From positions 1 to 21,881 of the IMG/VR virus record IMGVR_UViG_3300021956_000086: a stretch of DNA of 21,881 nucleotides; one strand, 5' to 3'. The DNA is from a virus. The position numbers were made by a program, and so were the translations under genes. The notes under the pieces were generated by a model. The model searched no databases. It was not told the DNA's origin and saw nothing but the letters and a program-made list of their open reading frames with translations. Within the stretch, counting starts at the first letter, position 1, and every line of letters begins with the position of its first letter. Shown one piece after another: positions 8,443 to 15,821 of this stretch.

Positions 8443-8693
8443 GCCTCCTCCAACAAACTCAACGCTGCTTCCATTTGATCCGCATAAGCCTTGTTTCGAT
8501 CAGCCTTATCAAAGGCATCTCGGTATTCGTGGTGAGCCTGATAAGTGCGGAAGACATGAAGGGCGATCTCTAGCTTCTTCTGCATCTCTTCCACGATGTC
8601 AGCGCGGATGTATTTGGTATCGCATTCGTAAATGTGTCGGCTTCTTGCGGTGTACCCATCGCTATCAAGCCAGAGTATTTTTGGCGCTTTCAT
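8439..8693 (-). CDS. Hypothetical phage protein
   Basis: An 84-residue soluble protein. The N-terminus (MKAPKILWLDSDGYTARSRH) is β-like, and the remainder is a helical segment rich in Glu, Lys and Ala (ADIVEEMQKKLEIALHVFRT), ending DQMEAALSLLEEA. The layout resembles small phage proteins that pair a short β-hairpin with an amphipathic helix, but no named family is recognised. It is tightly packed: its ATG overlaps the TGA of the upstream gene and its TGA overlaps the next ATG. Confidence 0.6.
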   Translation of the reverse strand: MKAPKILWLDSDGYTARSRHIYECDTKYIRADIVEEMQKKLEIALHVFRTYQAHHEYRDAFDKADRNKAYADQMEAALSLLEEA

Positions 8694-8902
8694 TTCGGCA
8701 CGTACCCGCGATAGTGATATTCAGTGCAACGAGACTCGATACCATCAGGTACAGCCATTACGCATTCCCAATGCTTCGCATCAAGCGATACCGATTTCGG
8801 GTTATTGAAAGCAATCAAACCGCCGATTAATGTTCCAAAAATTGCGCCTACATAGACTCCGTTTGAAAGGACCCAGGCACCAAAGTTATTAAGCGTCTTC
8901 AT
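8690..8902 (-). CDS. Small predicted membrane protein
   Basis: A 70-residue protein. Residues ~8-32 (GAWVLSNGVYVGAIFGTLIGG and on) are a long hydrophobic stretch long enough for one membrane span. The C-terminal ~35 residues are polar, with two Cys (WECVMAV, SRCTEY) that could form a disulfide if exported. The ribosome-binding site CGGAG precedes the ATG, and the start lies 14 bp inside the upstream small membrane gene. The two neighbouring membrane proteins may act together, but no lysis, exclusion or transport motif is recognised. Confidence 0.6.
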   Translation of the reverse strand: MKTLNNFGAWVLSNGVYVGAIFGTLIGGLIAFNNPKSVSLDAKHWECVMAVPDGIESRCTEYHYRGYVPK

Positions 8903-9071
8903 TTGTAAGCTCCGTTTGTCCGATCTCTGAATTCACCTGAGAAGCGGGACCGGCAACTTCTCCCCAGATCAAGATTTTGTTCTTCACCGCATCCCAGATA
9001 TCGGGATCGCCCGAGAAGATGAAGACCAGGAATAAAAAGAATCCCCAGAACCTCAATTCGTTTTGCGTCAT
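8889..9071 (-). CDS. Very small predicted membrane protein
   Basis: A 60-residue protein with an N-terminal hydrophobic segment (LRFWGFFLFLVFIFSG, residues ~6-21) that could be a signal anchor or membrane helix, followed by a polar tail. The ATG overlaps the stop of the ThyX-like gene (ATGA), and the end overlaps the next membrane gene by 14 bp. No family is recognised. Retention between tightly overlapping genes supports it as real despite its size. Confidence 0.55.
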   Translation of the reverse strand: MTQNELRFWGFFLFLVFIFSGDPDIWDAVKNKILIWGEVAGPASQVNSEIGQTELTNEDA

Positions 9072-9607
9072 TTCGCTTTCTCCTTTCGATAAGCTTTCAT
9101 CACAGCCTCAAGACCGGGTTTGCATTCCCGAAGCTCAGGGCAGATTCCGTTTCGATAGACGCAAGCAGGGACAAGCGCATTCGAAAGCGCAGGGTCCACG
9201 TGGCGCATCGCCTTTTTGAGTTTCATGTAAGTGGCCACCGTGCGGGGGTGGGAGGCGTAGCAGAGACGCTTCTGGCCCATCGCGATCAACGCCTGGGCGT
9301 TGGCCAGCATCCCGTGATTGACCGGGGTGTATCTGTCCTCTTTGCCGGTGCCGCCACGGTCGTCGCGGTTGGACTCGACGTAATGCTCAAGACCGATCTT
9401 GTGCCGAACCAAGTGAACCGATACGAACGTCTCGATCCCGCGCAACTCGATCCAGAACTGCTGGGTGCGAATTGGGGAATGCTCACAGCGGTAAATCTTT
9501 TCGAGCGTCATTTGACTCGGAACCATTCCCGCTTTACGGGTCATGTCGCAAGCCCGACGCAAGATCCGGTCATCGGTGAGCTTTTCAATGACAATCTCAA
9601 CGCGCAT
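9068..9607 (-). CDS. ThyX-like (FAD-dependent thymidylate synthase-like) protein
   Basis: A 179-residue protein when started at the ATG at 9607. I prefer this start to the upstream TTG (9634) or ATG (9622) because GTGGGG lies 7 nt before it. The middle carries a ThyX-like signature: LRGIETFVSVHLVRHK followed by IGLEHYVESNRDD (Arg68-His69, Ser79, Arg81), like the RHR-x7-S-x-R motif of ThyX but with one extra residue. TPVNHGMLANAQALIAMGQK follows, resembling the substrate-binding helix. Canonical ThyX makes dTMP from dUMP with FAD and NADPH. The protein is short for the family (usually above 200 residues), so it may be a diverged enzyme or a nucleotide-binding relative. It sits among replication genes, which fits nucleotide metabolism. 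Confidence 0.65.
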   Translation of the reverse strand: MRVEIVIEKLTDDRILRRACDMTRKAGMVPSQMTLEKIYRCEHSPIRTQQFWIELRGIETFVSVHLVRHKIGLEHYVESNRDDRGGTGKEDRYTPVNHGMLANAQALIAMGQKRLCYASHPRTVATYMKLKKAMRHVDPALSNALVPACVYRNGICPELRECKPGLEAVMKAYRKEKAK

Positions 9608-9974
9608 TGGCGTACCCCACATAGCGAAGTCCAAGGATGCTGGCTTTCATCTTGATCGAGGCGATGGTGCGGTGCGGGAGGGCCTTGGCAACAGCGTTTG
9701 CTCCACCCAACGGGTAGTACTTTTCTACAAGCTGGATCTCGGTGGTCTTCCAAGGGTTACGAGGCCCCCGAGCGCCTACCTGACGTTCTTTGCGAAGGCA
9801 TCCGCAGCTTTGCGATCTGCCTTGCACAACATGGTCAAGGATGACCGTCCTAGTAACGCCGCATTCGCACGTGCAAACAGCGTACCTACGGCCATCAATG
9901 TCTGGGGCATCACCCGCTACGCGCCAACGGTTGAAGACCATGCCGTCATATGATTTGCGTCTGCTCGTTTTCAT
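9597..9974 (-). CDS. Zn-ribbon/HTH phage DNA-binding-like protein
   Basis: A 125-residue protein. Residues ~12-60 form a short β-rich unit with a Cys cluster, CTCECG then SQSCGCLRKE, that could bind zinc, a layout common in HNH/AP2-associated phage proteins. Residues ~75-115 (TTEIQLVEKYYPLGGANAVA then LPHRTIASIKMKASILGL) look like a SANT/Myb-like or homing-endonuclease-associated helix-turn-helix. No HNH catalytic His-Asn-His set is visible, so it is more probably a DNA-binding factor than a nuclease. The ATG overlaps the preceding TGA (ATGA), and the end overlaps the ThyX-like gene by 11 bp. Confidence 0.65.
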   Translation of the reverse strand: MKTSRRKSYDGMVFNRWRVAGDAPDIDGRRYAVCTCECGVTRTVILDHVVQGRSQSCGCLRKERQVGARGPRNPWKTTEIQLVEKYYPLGGANAVAKALPHRTIASIKMKASILGLRYVGYANAR

Positions 9975-10168
9975 CGGGTGATGATCCCCATTGAGACGAC
10001 CGTTTTAGAGTCCCAGGGCAGGGGGCGTTCTTTCTTTATCCACGGTTCCCGCACGGGCAAAACCTCAGCATCGAAGAACGGGCCGGAGACCTTGGTCACC
10101 TTCATATAAAAGTTGCCATCGCGGTAAATTTTTCCAACGTAAAGGTTGTGAAAAGGTTTGAATTTCAT
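9971..10168 (-). CDS. Hypothetical phage protein
   Basis: A 65-residue basic, β-rich protein (VGKIYRDGNFYMKVTKVSGP, then EVLPVREPWIKKERPLPW). No family is recognised. The pattern suggests a small SH3-like barrel, but that is only a guess. It has ATGA overlaps with both the SNF2 helicase gene before it and the Zn-ribbon gene after it, which supports it as a real gene in the operon. Confidence 0.6.
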   Translation of the reverse strand: MKFKPFHNLYVGKIYRDGNFYMKVTKVSGPFFDAEVLPVREPWIKKERPLPWDSKTVVSMGIITR

Positions 10169-11532
10169 CGCTTCATTGCCTCCATGAGTAGGTCTTGGAC
10201 TTCCCGCTTGGTTTCGCGGCGTTTCATTACGATCTCGTCCACCGTGCCGGCGGCGATGATCTGATGAATAAAGACGGGGCGCTTGTGACCGGCCTGAGCC
10301 TGACGGGTGGGGCCAATGCGCTCGATGATTTGCTGGTACTCCTCAAGGTTCCACCAATGCCCGAAGAAGGCGATGGTGTTTCCGCCATCCTGAAGGTTGA
10401 GCCCGTGCCCTGCTGACTGAGGGTGGGCAAACAGCATCGGGATCTTGCCGGCATTCCAGTCGCGAATCGTTGCGGGGTTTTTGTCCAGGACACGGGCTTT
10501 AGGAAACCGTTTCTGGAGCCGCTCAAGATCGGACTTGAAGTGGTAGGCCACTAGCACCGGCATCCCGGCGGCTTCTTCAAGGATGTCCTCAAGCGCGTCT
10601 AGCTTTTCATCATGGATCGGCTCCCAACCGGCTTCGGTATAAAGAGCGCCATTGGCAAGCTGAAGGCACTTGATCGTTTTGCTGGCTGCGCCGAATGCCT
10701 CGATGTCCTCGCCGGAATCCAGTTGGACGAACATCTCCTGCTCCATCTGTCGGTAAAGCTTTTCGGCTTTCGGTGGGAGCTTCACCCGGATGACATTGAC
10801 AATGGGTTCGTCAAGGTCGAAGTGGTCCGCCGCATTCAACGAAACGCAGAGGTCTTTCAACCGGCCTTCGATCTCGTTCTGGGAATGGGGATACGGTTCA
10901 AGCTTCATTTCATGCGCGTCAGATCCATAGCGAACCTGACGAAACCAACGGTCCTGAAACGCCTGGTACGAGTTGCCCAGACGCTCACCCTTATCGAGAT
11001 ACCAAACCTGACCCCAGAGATCGATCAGGCCATTGGGTGAGGGAGTGCCGGTCAGTTCGATGAAGCGGTCGATCTTGCTGAACGCGACCTTGGCCAGTGC
11101 CCGAGCGCGTTTGCCGCCCTGGCGCAGACGGAAACCCTTGAGCCGGGTGGATTCATCCGCGACCACCGTTTTCCAGGGCCAGTTCACGCCGACTTGTTCG
11201 AGGAGCCAGGGAAGGTTCTCGTAATTCGTGGTGTAGATTTTGGCCGGTTTCAGGATCGCCGCTTTGCGTTCAGCGGCGTTGCCGATGATCGGAGATACGG
11301 TAATTCCGTCGAGGTGATCCCATTTGCGGATTTCATCGGGCCAGGTTGATGCGGCAACGCGCAGCGGAGCCAGTACCAGGACCGGCCCCGGCTCAACGAT
11401 GTCGAGCGCATCGATGGCCGTCAGAGTCGAGATGGTCTTGCCAAGACCCATGCCGGCCCATACGGCACACCGGGGGTTGTCTACGATGTGATCGATGATG
11501 ATCTGCTGGTAAGGGCGGGGGGTGAATTTCAT
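10165..11532 (-). CDS. SNF2-type DEAD-like helicase
   Basis: A 455-residue protein from the ATG at 11532, which overlaps the upstream TGA (ATGA) and has GTGGGG 7 nt before it; the GTG at 11544 is a weaker alternative. Helicase motifs in order: PRPYQQ near residue 5, Walker A GMGLGKT at 27-33, Asp126-Glu127 in VVADESTRLKG (motif II), ELTGTPSPNG (motif III), HPQSAGHGLNLQ (motif V) and QIIERIGPTRQAQAG (motif VI). It then ends with a typical GTVDEIVMKRR. This is the compact phage SNF2 helicase found beside VRR-NUC and family A polymerase genes in many phages. It probably remodels DNA or protein-DNA complexes during replication or recombination, using ATP. Confidence 0.9.
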   Translation of the reverse strand: MKFTPRPYQQIIIDHIVDNPRCAVWAGMGLGKTISTLTAIDALDIVEPGPVLVLAPLRVAASTWPDEIRKWDHLDGITVSPIIGNAAERKAAILKPAKIYTTNYENLPWLLEQVGVNWPWKTVVADESTRLKGFRLRQGGKRARALAKVAFSKIDRFIELTGTPSPNGLIDLWGQVWYLDKGERLGNSYQAFQDRWFRQVRYGSDAHEMKLEPYPHSQNEIEGRLKDLCVSLNAADHFDLDEPIVNVIRVKLPPKAEKLYRQMEQEMFVQLDSGEDIEAFGAASKTIKCLQLANGALYTEAGWEPIHDEKLDALEDILEEAAGMPVLVAYHFKSDLERLQKRFPKARVLDKNPATIRDWNAGKIPMLFAHPQSAGHGLNLQDGGNTIAFFGHWWNLEEYQQIIERIGPTRQAQAGHKRPVFIHQIIAAGTVDEIVMKRRETKREVQDLLMEAMKR

Positions 11533-12086
11533 ATACAACCCCACTGCCGCGCCATTGCTTCAGCGATACCTTGATAAGTTATGCTTCGGAGATGCCCTCG
11601 ATCAGCAGATGGGGGCATTCGATGTATGCGGTTTTCTCTTCCTTCAACTATTTTGGTTGGGGTTAATTTTGGGAGACCCTTCAACCACAAACATGTGGCC
11701 TTAGTTTCACCATGACCAAATTGCCAAGGTTGAATAACTTGATCGGGTTTGCGCCACAAAGACGACATGATACAAACGGGGTTTTCGATGGCGATTCTGG
11801 GGATATCACATTTCGCCAATGACATGAAAAACGAAACAGCCGACTGCTGTCGCCCATCCAATCGTTTAGCGTCAAAATGCCTAGCGCCTGAAACAGATAA
11901 ATGTGTACAGGGAGGGTGAGCAATCATCAGATCCCACGGGTAATCAAGTAAATCGCGCACATCACCTTGGTAGTGCGGCCCAGGGGTGCTAGATGGGAGC
12001 AGATCACACGACATAGCTATAGCCCCCCCCCGTATGAATGCATCGCGAACTACACCGCTATATTCACAAGCGACAAGCACTTTCAC
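11529..12086 (-). CDS. Cytosine DNA methyltransferase-like phage protein
   Basis: A 185-residue protein starting with GTG at 12086 (the GTGA overlaps the VRR-NUC stop; GAGGTGCTGGC is the ribosome-binding site). It has an SAM-binding-like start (MKVLVACEYSGVVRDAF), a PPC motif at 58-60 in AHPPCTHLSVSG with the Cys equivalent to the C5-MTase nucleophile, and IENP at 100-103 in place of the usual ENV. At this length it has no obvious target-recognition domain, so it is a minimal or diverged enzyme. Such proteins are widespread in phages and are usually annotated as DNA cytosine methyltransferase; catalytic activity is not proven. A run of nine G lies in codons 19-21 (12023-12031), a potential slippage site. 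Base composition is lower in GC than its neighbours. Confidence 0.75.
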   Translation of the reverse strand: MKVLVACEYSGVVRDAFIRGGAIAMSCDLLPSSTPGPHYQGDVRDLLDYPWDLMIAHPPCTHLSVSGARHFDAKRLDGRQQSAVSFFMSLAKCDIPRIAIENPVCIMSSLWRKPDQVIQPWQFGHGETKATCLWLKGLPKLTPTKIVEGRENRIHRMPPSADRGHLRSITYQGIAEAMARQWGCI

Positions 12087-12349
12087 GCCAGCACCTCATC
12101 CACACGTTCAAAAGAATCCACGACTTCAACGATCTGGCCGACACGGCGCATCCGTTCGTGTTCACGATCCTGATGCGGCTCGGGAATTTCACCTGGGGCC
12201 TTGCACTCGACCCAGATCAGCCGGCCACCCGGCAACATTACGCAGCGATCCGGTGCCCCGCGACGGCCAATCCATTTCACTTTTCGGATCTCCCCACCAA
12301 GGTTGATGACCTTCTTGTAGAGGTAACCTTCGATATCTGCTTCGCGCAT
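12083..12349 (-). CDS. VRR-NUC domain nuclease
   Basis: An 88-residue, single-domain VRR-NUC protein (PD-(D/E)xK superfamily). The conserved pieces are all present: Glu3/Glu7 in MREADIEGYL, GG at 18-19, KWIGRRGAPDRCV with the catalytic Pro-Asp (33-34), VECK (Glu48-x-Lys50), and Gln60-His-x-x-x-x in HQDREHERMRRVGQ. Such proteins are structure-selective DNA nucleases; this stand-alone form is common next to SNF2 helicase genes in phages and may process replication or recombination intermediates. Its ATG overlaps the polymerase stop by one base (TGATG) and its TGA overlaps the methyltransferase start. Confidence 0.9.
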   Translation of the reverse strand: MREADIEGYLYKKVINLGGEIRKVKWIGRRGAPDRCVMLPGGRLIWVECKAPGEIPEPHQDREHERMRRVGQIVEVVDSFERVDEVLA

Positions 12350-14421
12350 CAGTCCTTCCTGTATCGATAAGTTTCAAAACCGGCAGCAGCCAATGGGAGG
12401 CCATCTACCCATGACGGAACCTTGGCCATGAGTGAGGCCAAATGCTCGACGTTGTATTCGGGAGAGTCGGGTGCCTCGGCGATGATTTCATCGTGGACCG
12501 TCAAAACGATCTGGTAGCCAGCGGCCTCGATGAGCGGCATGGAGTGCGCGAGAACGTCGCGGCTCATGGCCTGGGTGAGGTTTTCAGTCAGCTTTCCACC
12601 GTAGGTGTTCAAGCGTTCCCATTTACGGGTGTACTGATTCAGACCCATGTAGGAGAGTTTCCCGCTGTCGTCCACATGAACGCCGGGATAGCAGAGGTAG
12701 CGCCCCGAGGGCATCCGAATACGGAGCCAAGTTCCGTCGCGGCGGATAGGGAATTTCCGCTTGCCAGCGTAGTAGGTCTTACCGGAGTCAAGCGCGGCAG
12801 CGATTGCCTGTTCCTCGATGTCCTTCCAGAAAGCCGAAGTGTTCGAATGGGCTTCACGCCAGAGGGCTTTGATGGCGTCACAGACGATCCAGGTCTTATC
12901 GGTCAGACCGTAGGCGGGCATCTTCTTTTGCCGTGCCCATTCACGCATCCCGGTGGAGTCGAGAAGGGTCTGAGCCGGGATGCTGGCGTGAGCTTTCTCA
13001 GCCATTTCTTCGAGATCGATGCCAAAGCCGGTGGCGAATGTCACCCAGGCCCCGACCGCACCCTGGTATCCGAACGCAAGTTCCTGAACCTTTCCGACCT
13101 GACGCTGATCCTTGGTGACCTCTGCCGGATCAACACCGAAAGATTTAGCGTAGGCCAGCTTGTAGAGGTCATGGCCGCAGCCAAGATCAAACGCCTCGAA
13201 AGCCTCAAGCTTCCAATTTTCTTTTGCGATCCAAGCCAGCATCCGGCCTTCGATGTTTGAAAGATCCGCGATCACCAACTTCTTGCCCTTGGGCGCAACG
13301 ATGCAGCCCCGAATGGCGCTGGAGGTCAACTCCATGATGTTGTCGGTGAAGAGGTCTTCGCACCCAGCTTTCAGGGCCTCGATGCCGATCTCGATGTCTT
13401 CATGGTCGAGCGATGGACGGGGAAGGTTCTGCGGTTGGAATGTACGACCAGACCATCGACCGGTGCGGCTGGCTCCGCAGAACTGAAGTGTCCCGCGCAG
13501 CCGGCCATCTAGATTTGTTGCGTTGACGAGCGCCGTATATTTCGCTGTCGAGGTGGTTGACGCCTGAAGGCGGTTATTCAAAAGCGCAACCAGTTCCTGT
13601 GGCAGTTGCCCCGAACTGATGTACCTTTCAAGGGTGCTACCTTGAAGATCCGGCAAAGCCAGACCATAAACATCTTCAATATGACGCAGCATCGCGTTGC
13701 GCTGGGTGGACGCACCCACGTCGCCGTTGGTGGCTTCATTGATCTCGAACGCGAGACGCTTTTGCTCAAGAGCGGTGGCTCTTACGGCGGCGTGGGCGAG
13801 TTCGAGATCAATACAGACTCCACGGTCATTGATGCGCTGATCGAGATGCCAGAGGGCAAGCTCGTAATCCGACATATTCCACTTGGGAAGTCGGCGGTAG
13901 CACTCGCGCATGGCGACAATGTCCTGACCCGCGTAGGCCACAAACTTTGCCCATTCTTCTGGGTGGGTTTCAGCCGTTGCACGGCGGATCTTGGATTTCT
14001 GAGGGCGCGGCTTACAAAAAAGCCCGATCAGCTTTTTGCCTTCCGCGTCTTTCGAATCCTCGTCTGATACACCCAGGACCGCGCAAAGGTTGGCCAGCCC
14101 AGCCGGGAGGCTATGAGCCAGTGCCATGATCATGGTGTCGCGCCACCGTTCGACGGGTGGGCACAGATTAGGGAAATTGGAGCGCAACATGAGCCGGTCG
14201 AAGCGGCTGTTGTGCGCGATGACCGTGACGGTCGGATCTTTCAACGCTTCGGCGAGGTCCGCCGGCATTTTGCTATCCGCCGTAGCGTCCCAAACCTTTG
14301 GTGGCTGATCGTCGAACGCATAGGCGTGGATAATCTGTTCCACGGTCTCGGCGTACTTGTCAGCCCCAAAGGAAATGGGTTCCGCGTTGTAGGTTTCGCA
14401 GTCGAACCAGAGGATGGTCAT
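12349..14421 (-). CDS. Family A DNA polymerase with 3'-5' exonuclease domain
   Basis: A 690-residue protein when started at the ATG at 14421, which overlaps the upstream TGA and follows GTGGGG by 7 nt; an in-frame ATG at 14436 would add five residues. Exonuclease motifs: Exo I WFDCET (Asp7, Glu9), Exo II HNSRFD (Asn71, Asp75), Exo III YAGQD (Tyr163, Asp167). The central region is helical. Polymerase motifs: motif A VIADLSNIEGRMLAW (near 385), motif B GKVQELAFGYQGA, motif C LTVHDEIIAE (near 640). No 5'-3' exonuclease domain is present, as usual for phage Pol I-like enzymes. It should be the replicative polymerase, with proofreading. It lies beside nuclease, helicase and SSB genes in a module order shared by many phages. 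Confidence 0.95.
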   Translation of the reverse strand: MTILWFDCETYNAEPISFGADKYAETVEQIIHAYAFDDQPPKVWDATADSKMPADLAEALKDPTVTVIAHNSRFDRLMLRSNFPNLCPPVERWRDTMIMALAHSLPAGLANLCAVLGVSDEDSKDAEGKKLIGLFCKPRPQKSKIRRATAETHPEEWAKFVAYAGQDIVAMRECYRRLPKWNMSDYELALWHLDQRINDRGVCIDLELAHAAVRATALEQKRLAFEINEATNGDVGASTQRNAMLRHIEDVYGLALPDLQGSTLERYISSGQLPQELVALLNNRLQASTTSTAKYTALVNATNLDGRLRGTLQFCGASRTGRWSGRTFQPQNLPRPSLDHEDIEIGIEALKAGCEDLFTDNIMELTSSAIRGCIVAPKGKKLVIADLSNIEGRMLAWIAKENWKLEAFEAFDLGCGHDLYKLAYAKSFGVDPAEVTKDQRQVGKVQELAFGYQGAVGAWVTFATGFGIDLEEMAEKAHASIPAQTLLDSTGMREWARQKKMPAYGLTDKTWIVCDAIKALWREAHSNTSAFWKDIEEQAIAAALDSGKTYYAGKRKFPIRRDGTWLRIRMPSGRYLCYPGVHVDDSGKLSYMGLNQYTRKWERLNTYGGKLTENLTQAMSRDVLAHSMPLIEAAGYQIVLTVHDEIIAEAPDSPEYNVEHLASLMAKVPSWVDGLPLAAAGFETYRYRKD

Positions 14422-15200
14422 GCAGCTTCCCCACATAGCCCTAAGAGGTCTGCTAACTTTGGAAGGAAGTTATATTCAAAAGATGGCGCAACTAGCCGCC
14501 CTGCGCTTGAGAAATTAAGCTCGGGTTTTAATAGTCGAATATATAAACCCTCAAGTAAATCTAGCTTCGATTGATCGCATAAAAGTACTGAGAATGAATC
14601 AAAATCTTTTGAGCCAGAATGTTGAGAAATTCTAGCGGCAACATTAATGCTTTGTCCTACGTATACAACTTTATCTTCTTTAAATAAAAAATATACGCCG
14701 CATTTTGGCGTCCATTTTTGCCTTCCAGCCCAAATTTCTTCCAGACAGGCAAAAGGTACGCCCAAATCGTACATTATTGTTTTTACTAATATTGATTTTT
14801 CAAACTTTTCAATCTTAAACTTCAGATCGGTTTTTTTAGATTCCATTATTTCTATCTGCGCCCTCAAGACAGATACATGCTGTTTCATTTTTTCAATGTC
14901 TAGGGTTAACTTTTCAGCAAGCTGAGTTGTAGGGTGTATTACACAGTATCCTTCAGCAAGTGTTCTAAATAGAAAATCCTTAACCAAATAAAACGCTGTA
15001 AAAGTTCCGCGATTGTTTTCACGGTTCATTACTTTAAACTTTCTACCAGCTTCAATTCTTTTACGAAGAATAGTTGCTAGGGTGCATTCTTCTACTTTGA
15101 AAACCTCTCGTTCAATTTGAGCCAATGTCATCCATTCTTTTAGTAAACATCTATCAATAAAATTAGGAATCTTTTCGTTATAGGAACTTTCGTTTTTCAT
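14418..15200 (-). CDS. GIY-YIG protein with N-terminal winged-helix-like region and coiled coil
   Basis: A 260-residue protein. Residues ~15-75 may form a winged-helix DNA-binding region (MTLAQIEREVFKVEECTLAT). Residues ~95-136 are a strong coiled coil (KLTLDIEKMKQHVSVLRAQI). Residues ~165-235 are a GIY-YIG domain with GVY (168-170), YVG (180-182), Arg190, Glu217 and Asn229. The DNA is markedly AT-rich, and the start and end are ATGA overlaps. The 13-bp sequence GGAAGCTGCATGA occurs at both gene boundaries (15209-15197 and 14430-14418), as if the gene had been inserted precisely between the upstream gene and the polymerase gene. This is a strong candidate for a recently acquired homing-endonuclease-like element. 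Confidence 0.85.
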   Translation of the reverse strand: MKNESSYNEKIPNFIDRCLLKEWMTLAQIEREVFKVEECTLATILRKRIEAGRKFKVMNRENNRGTFTAFYLVKDFLFRTLAEGYCVIHPTTQLAEKLTLDIEKMKQHVSVLRAQIEIMESKKTDLKFKIEKFEKSILVKTIMYDLGVPFACLEEIWAGRQKWTPKCGVYFLFKEDKVVYVGQSINVAARISQHSGSKDFDSFSVLLCDQSKLDLLEGLYIRLLKPELNFSSAGRLVAPSFEYNFLPKLADLLGLCGEAA

Positions 15201-15517
15201 GCAGCTTCCTGCCCGACTGAGCGGAACTCGAAAAGGCCGGCATGTTCTGGATGCGCGAGAGCGAACAATCGGGCTAACGAAGGAGTAAGGTTGTTGTTCA
15301 ATTTGAACTCACCATCCGTCTCCTGAAGCAGGGTTTCATGGCGAATGAACTCTTTGATCGTATACGCCGAGTAGTGGGACCGACCGCTGCGGACGACCCG
15401 CAGCGATTCAGCCTCGAAACGTTCCCAAATTGGGAAGTTGTCGGTGAGCCAATCGAGGAACGATTGGGGGATGTCTGGGTGCGATGCAGCCAGGAGGAAG
15501 AGTTGTTCTTGGGTCAT
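15197..15517 (-). CDS. Conserved phage protein of unknown function
   Basis: A 106-residue protein with a pattern common in phage replication regions: PIWERFEAESLRVVRSGRSH, then IKEFIRHETLL, then FKLNNNLTPSLARLFALAHP and a FEFRSVG end. The family fold and role are not established as far as I know; the spacing suggests a compact helical, perhaps winged-helix-like protein. GC-rich codon use contrasts with the following GIY-YIG gene. The ATG is well placed behind GAGGAAGCACC. Its last bases (GGAAGCTGCATGA) are repeated at the end of the GIY-YIG gene, so before that insertion it probably overlapped the polymerase start directly. Confidence 0.75.
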   Translation of the reverse strand: MTQEQLFLLAASHPDIPQSFLDWLTDNFPIWERFEAESLRVVRSGRSHYSAYTIKEFIRHETLLQETDGEFKLNNNLTPSLARLFALAHPEHAGLFEFRSVGQEAA

Positions 15518-15540
15518 GGTGCTTCCTCAATAAAAAAGCA

Positions 15541-15783
15541 TTACGCGACACGCCAAACGCCGATGCCGTCCTCATGCGGACGAACGACGAAGCGATGTTG
15601 GATAGCGCCAGTGCGGCGGCGGTATGCGCCGACTGCTGAAAGGAGGGTGCGGATTCCACCCGTAGGGGCTTCGGAACCCGGAATCCAAAACATCTGGCCG
15701 ACCTTGAGATCCGCAAAGGGATACTTCGCCTTGCGGCCCCGGTAATCGGGTGGGACTGGAATGTCCGAAAGAATTTGGATCAT
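15541..15783 (-). CDS. Small DUF7303-like phage protein
   Basis: An 80-residue protein: PFADLKVGQMFWIPGSE followed by RRRTGAIQHRFVVRPHEDG and GVWRVA. This matches the DUF7303-like pattern (a P-F-x-x-L-x-V-G-x-x-F segment, then an Arg-rich strand and a terminal V-W-R) common in phage early regions. Function unknown. The ATG has AAGGA as ribosome-binding site. A rho-independent-type terminator lies just upstream (15797-15821), so its expression should depend on readthrough or processing of the SSB transcript. Confidence 0.6.
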   Translation of the reverse strand: MIQILSDIPVPPDYRGRKAKYPFADLKVGQMFWIPGSEAPTGGIRTLLSAVGAYRRRTGAIQHRFVVRPHEDGIGVWRVA

Positions 15784-15796
15784 GTCTGAATCCTTA

Positions 15797-15821
15797 AAAA
15801 AGACCCGGCCCGAAGGCCGGG
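15797..15821 (-). terminator. Rho-independent-type terminator inside the early operon
   Basis: A perfect 7-bp stem CCCGGCC/GGCCGGG (15804-15810 with 15815-15821) around a CGAA loop. On the minus strand it is followed by TCTTTTTT, the usual terminator form. It lies 3' of the SSB-like gene and upstream of the remaining replication genes, so it should reduce rather than end expression of the distal operon, or be bypassed by antitermination. No T-run follows on the plus strand. Confidence 0.8.

Noticed and set aside
12442-13260. A 272-codon plus-strand frame opposite the polymerase gene
   Set aside because: It lies wholly antisense to well-supported polymerase motifs; long antisense frames are common in GC-rich genes, and the translation has no recognisable domain.
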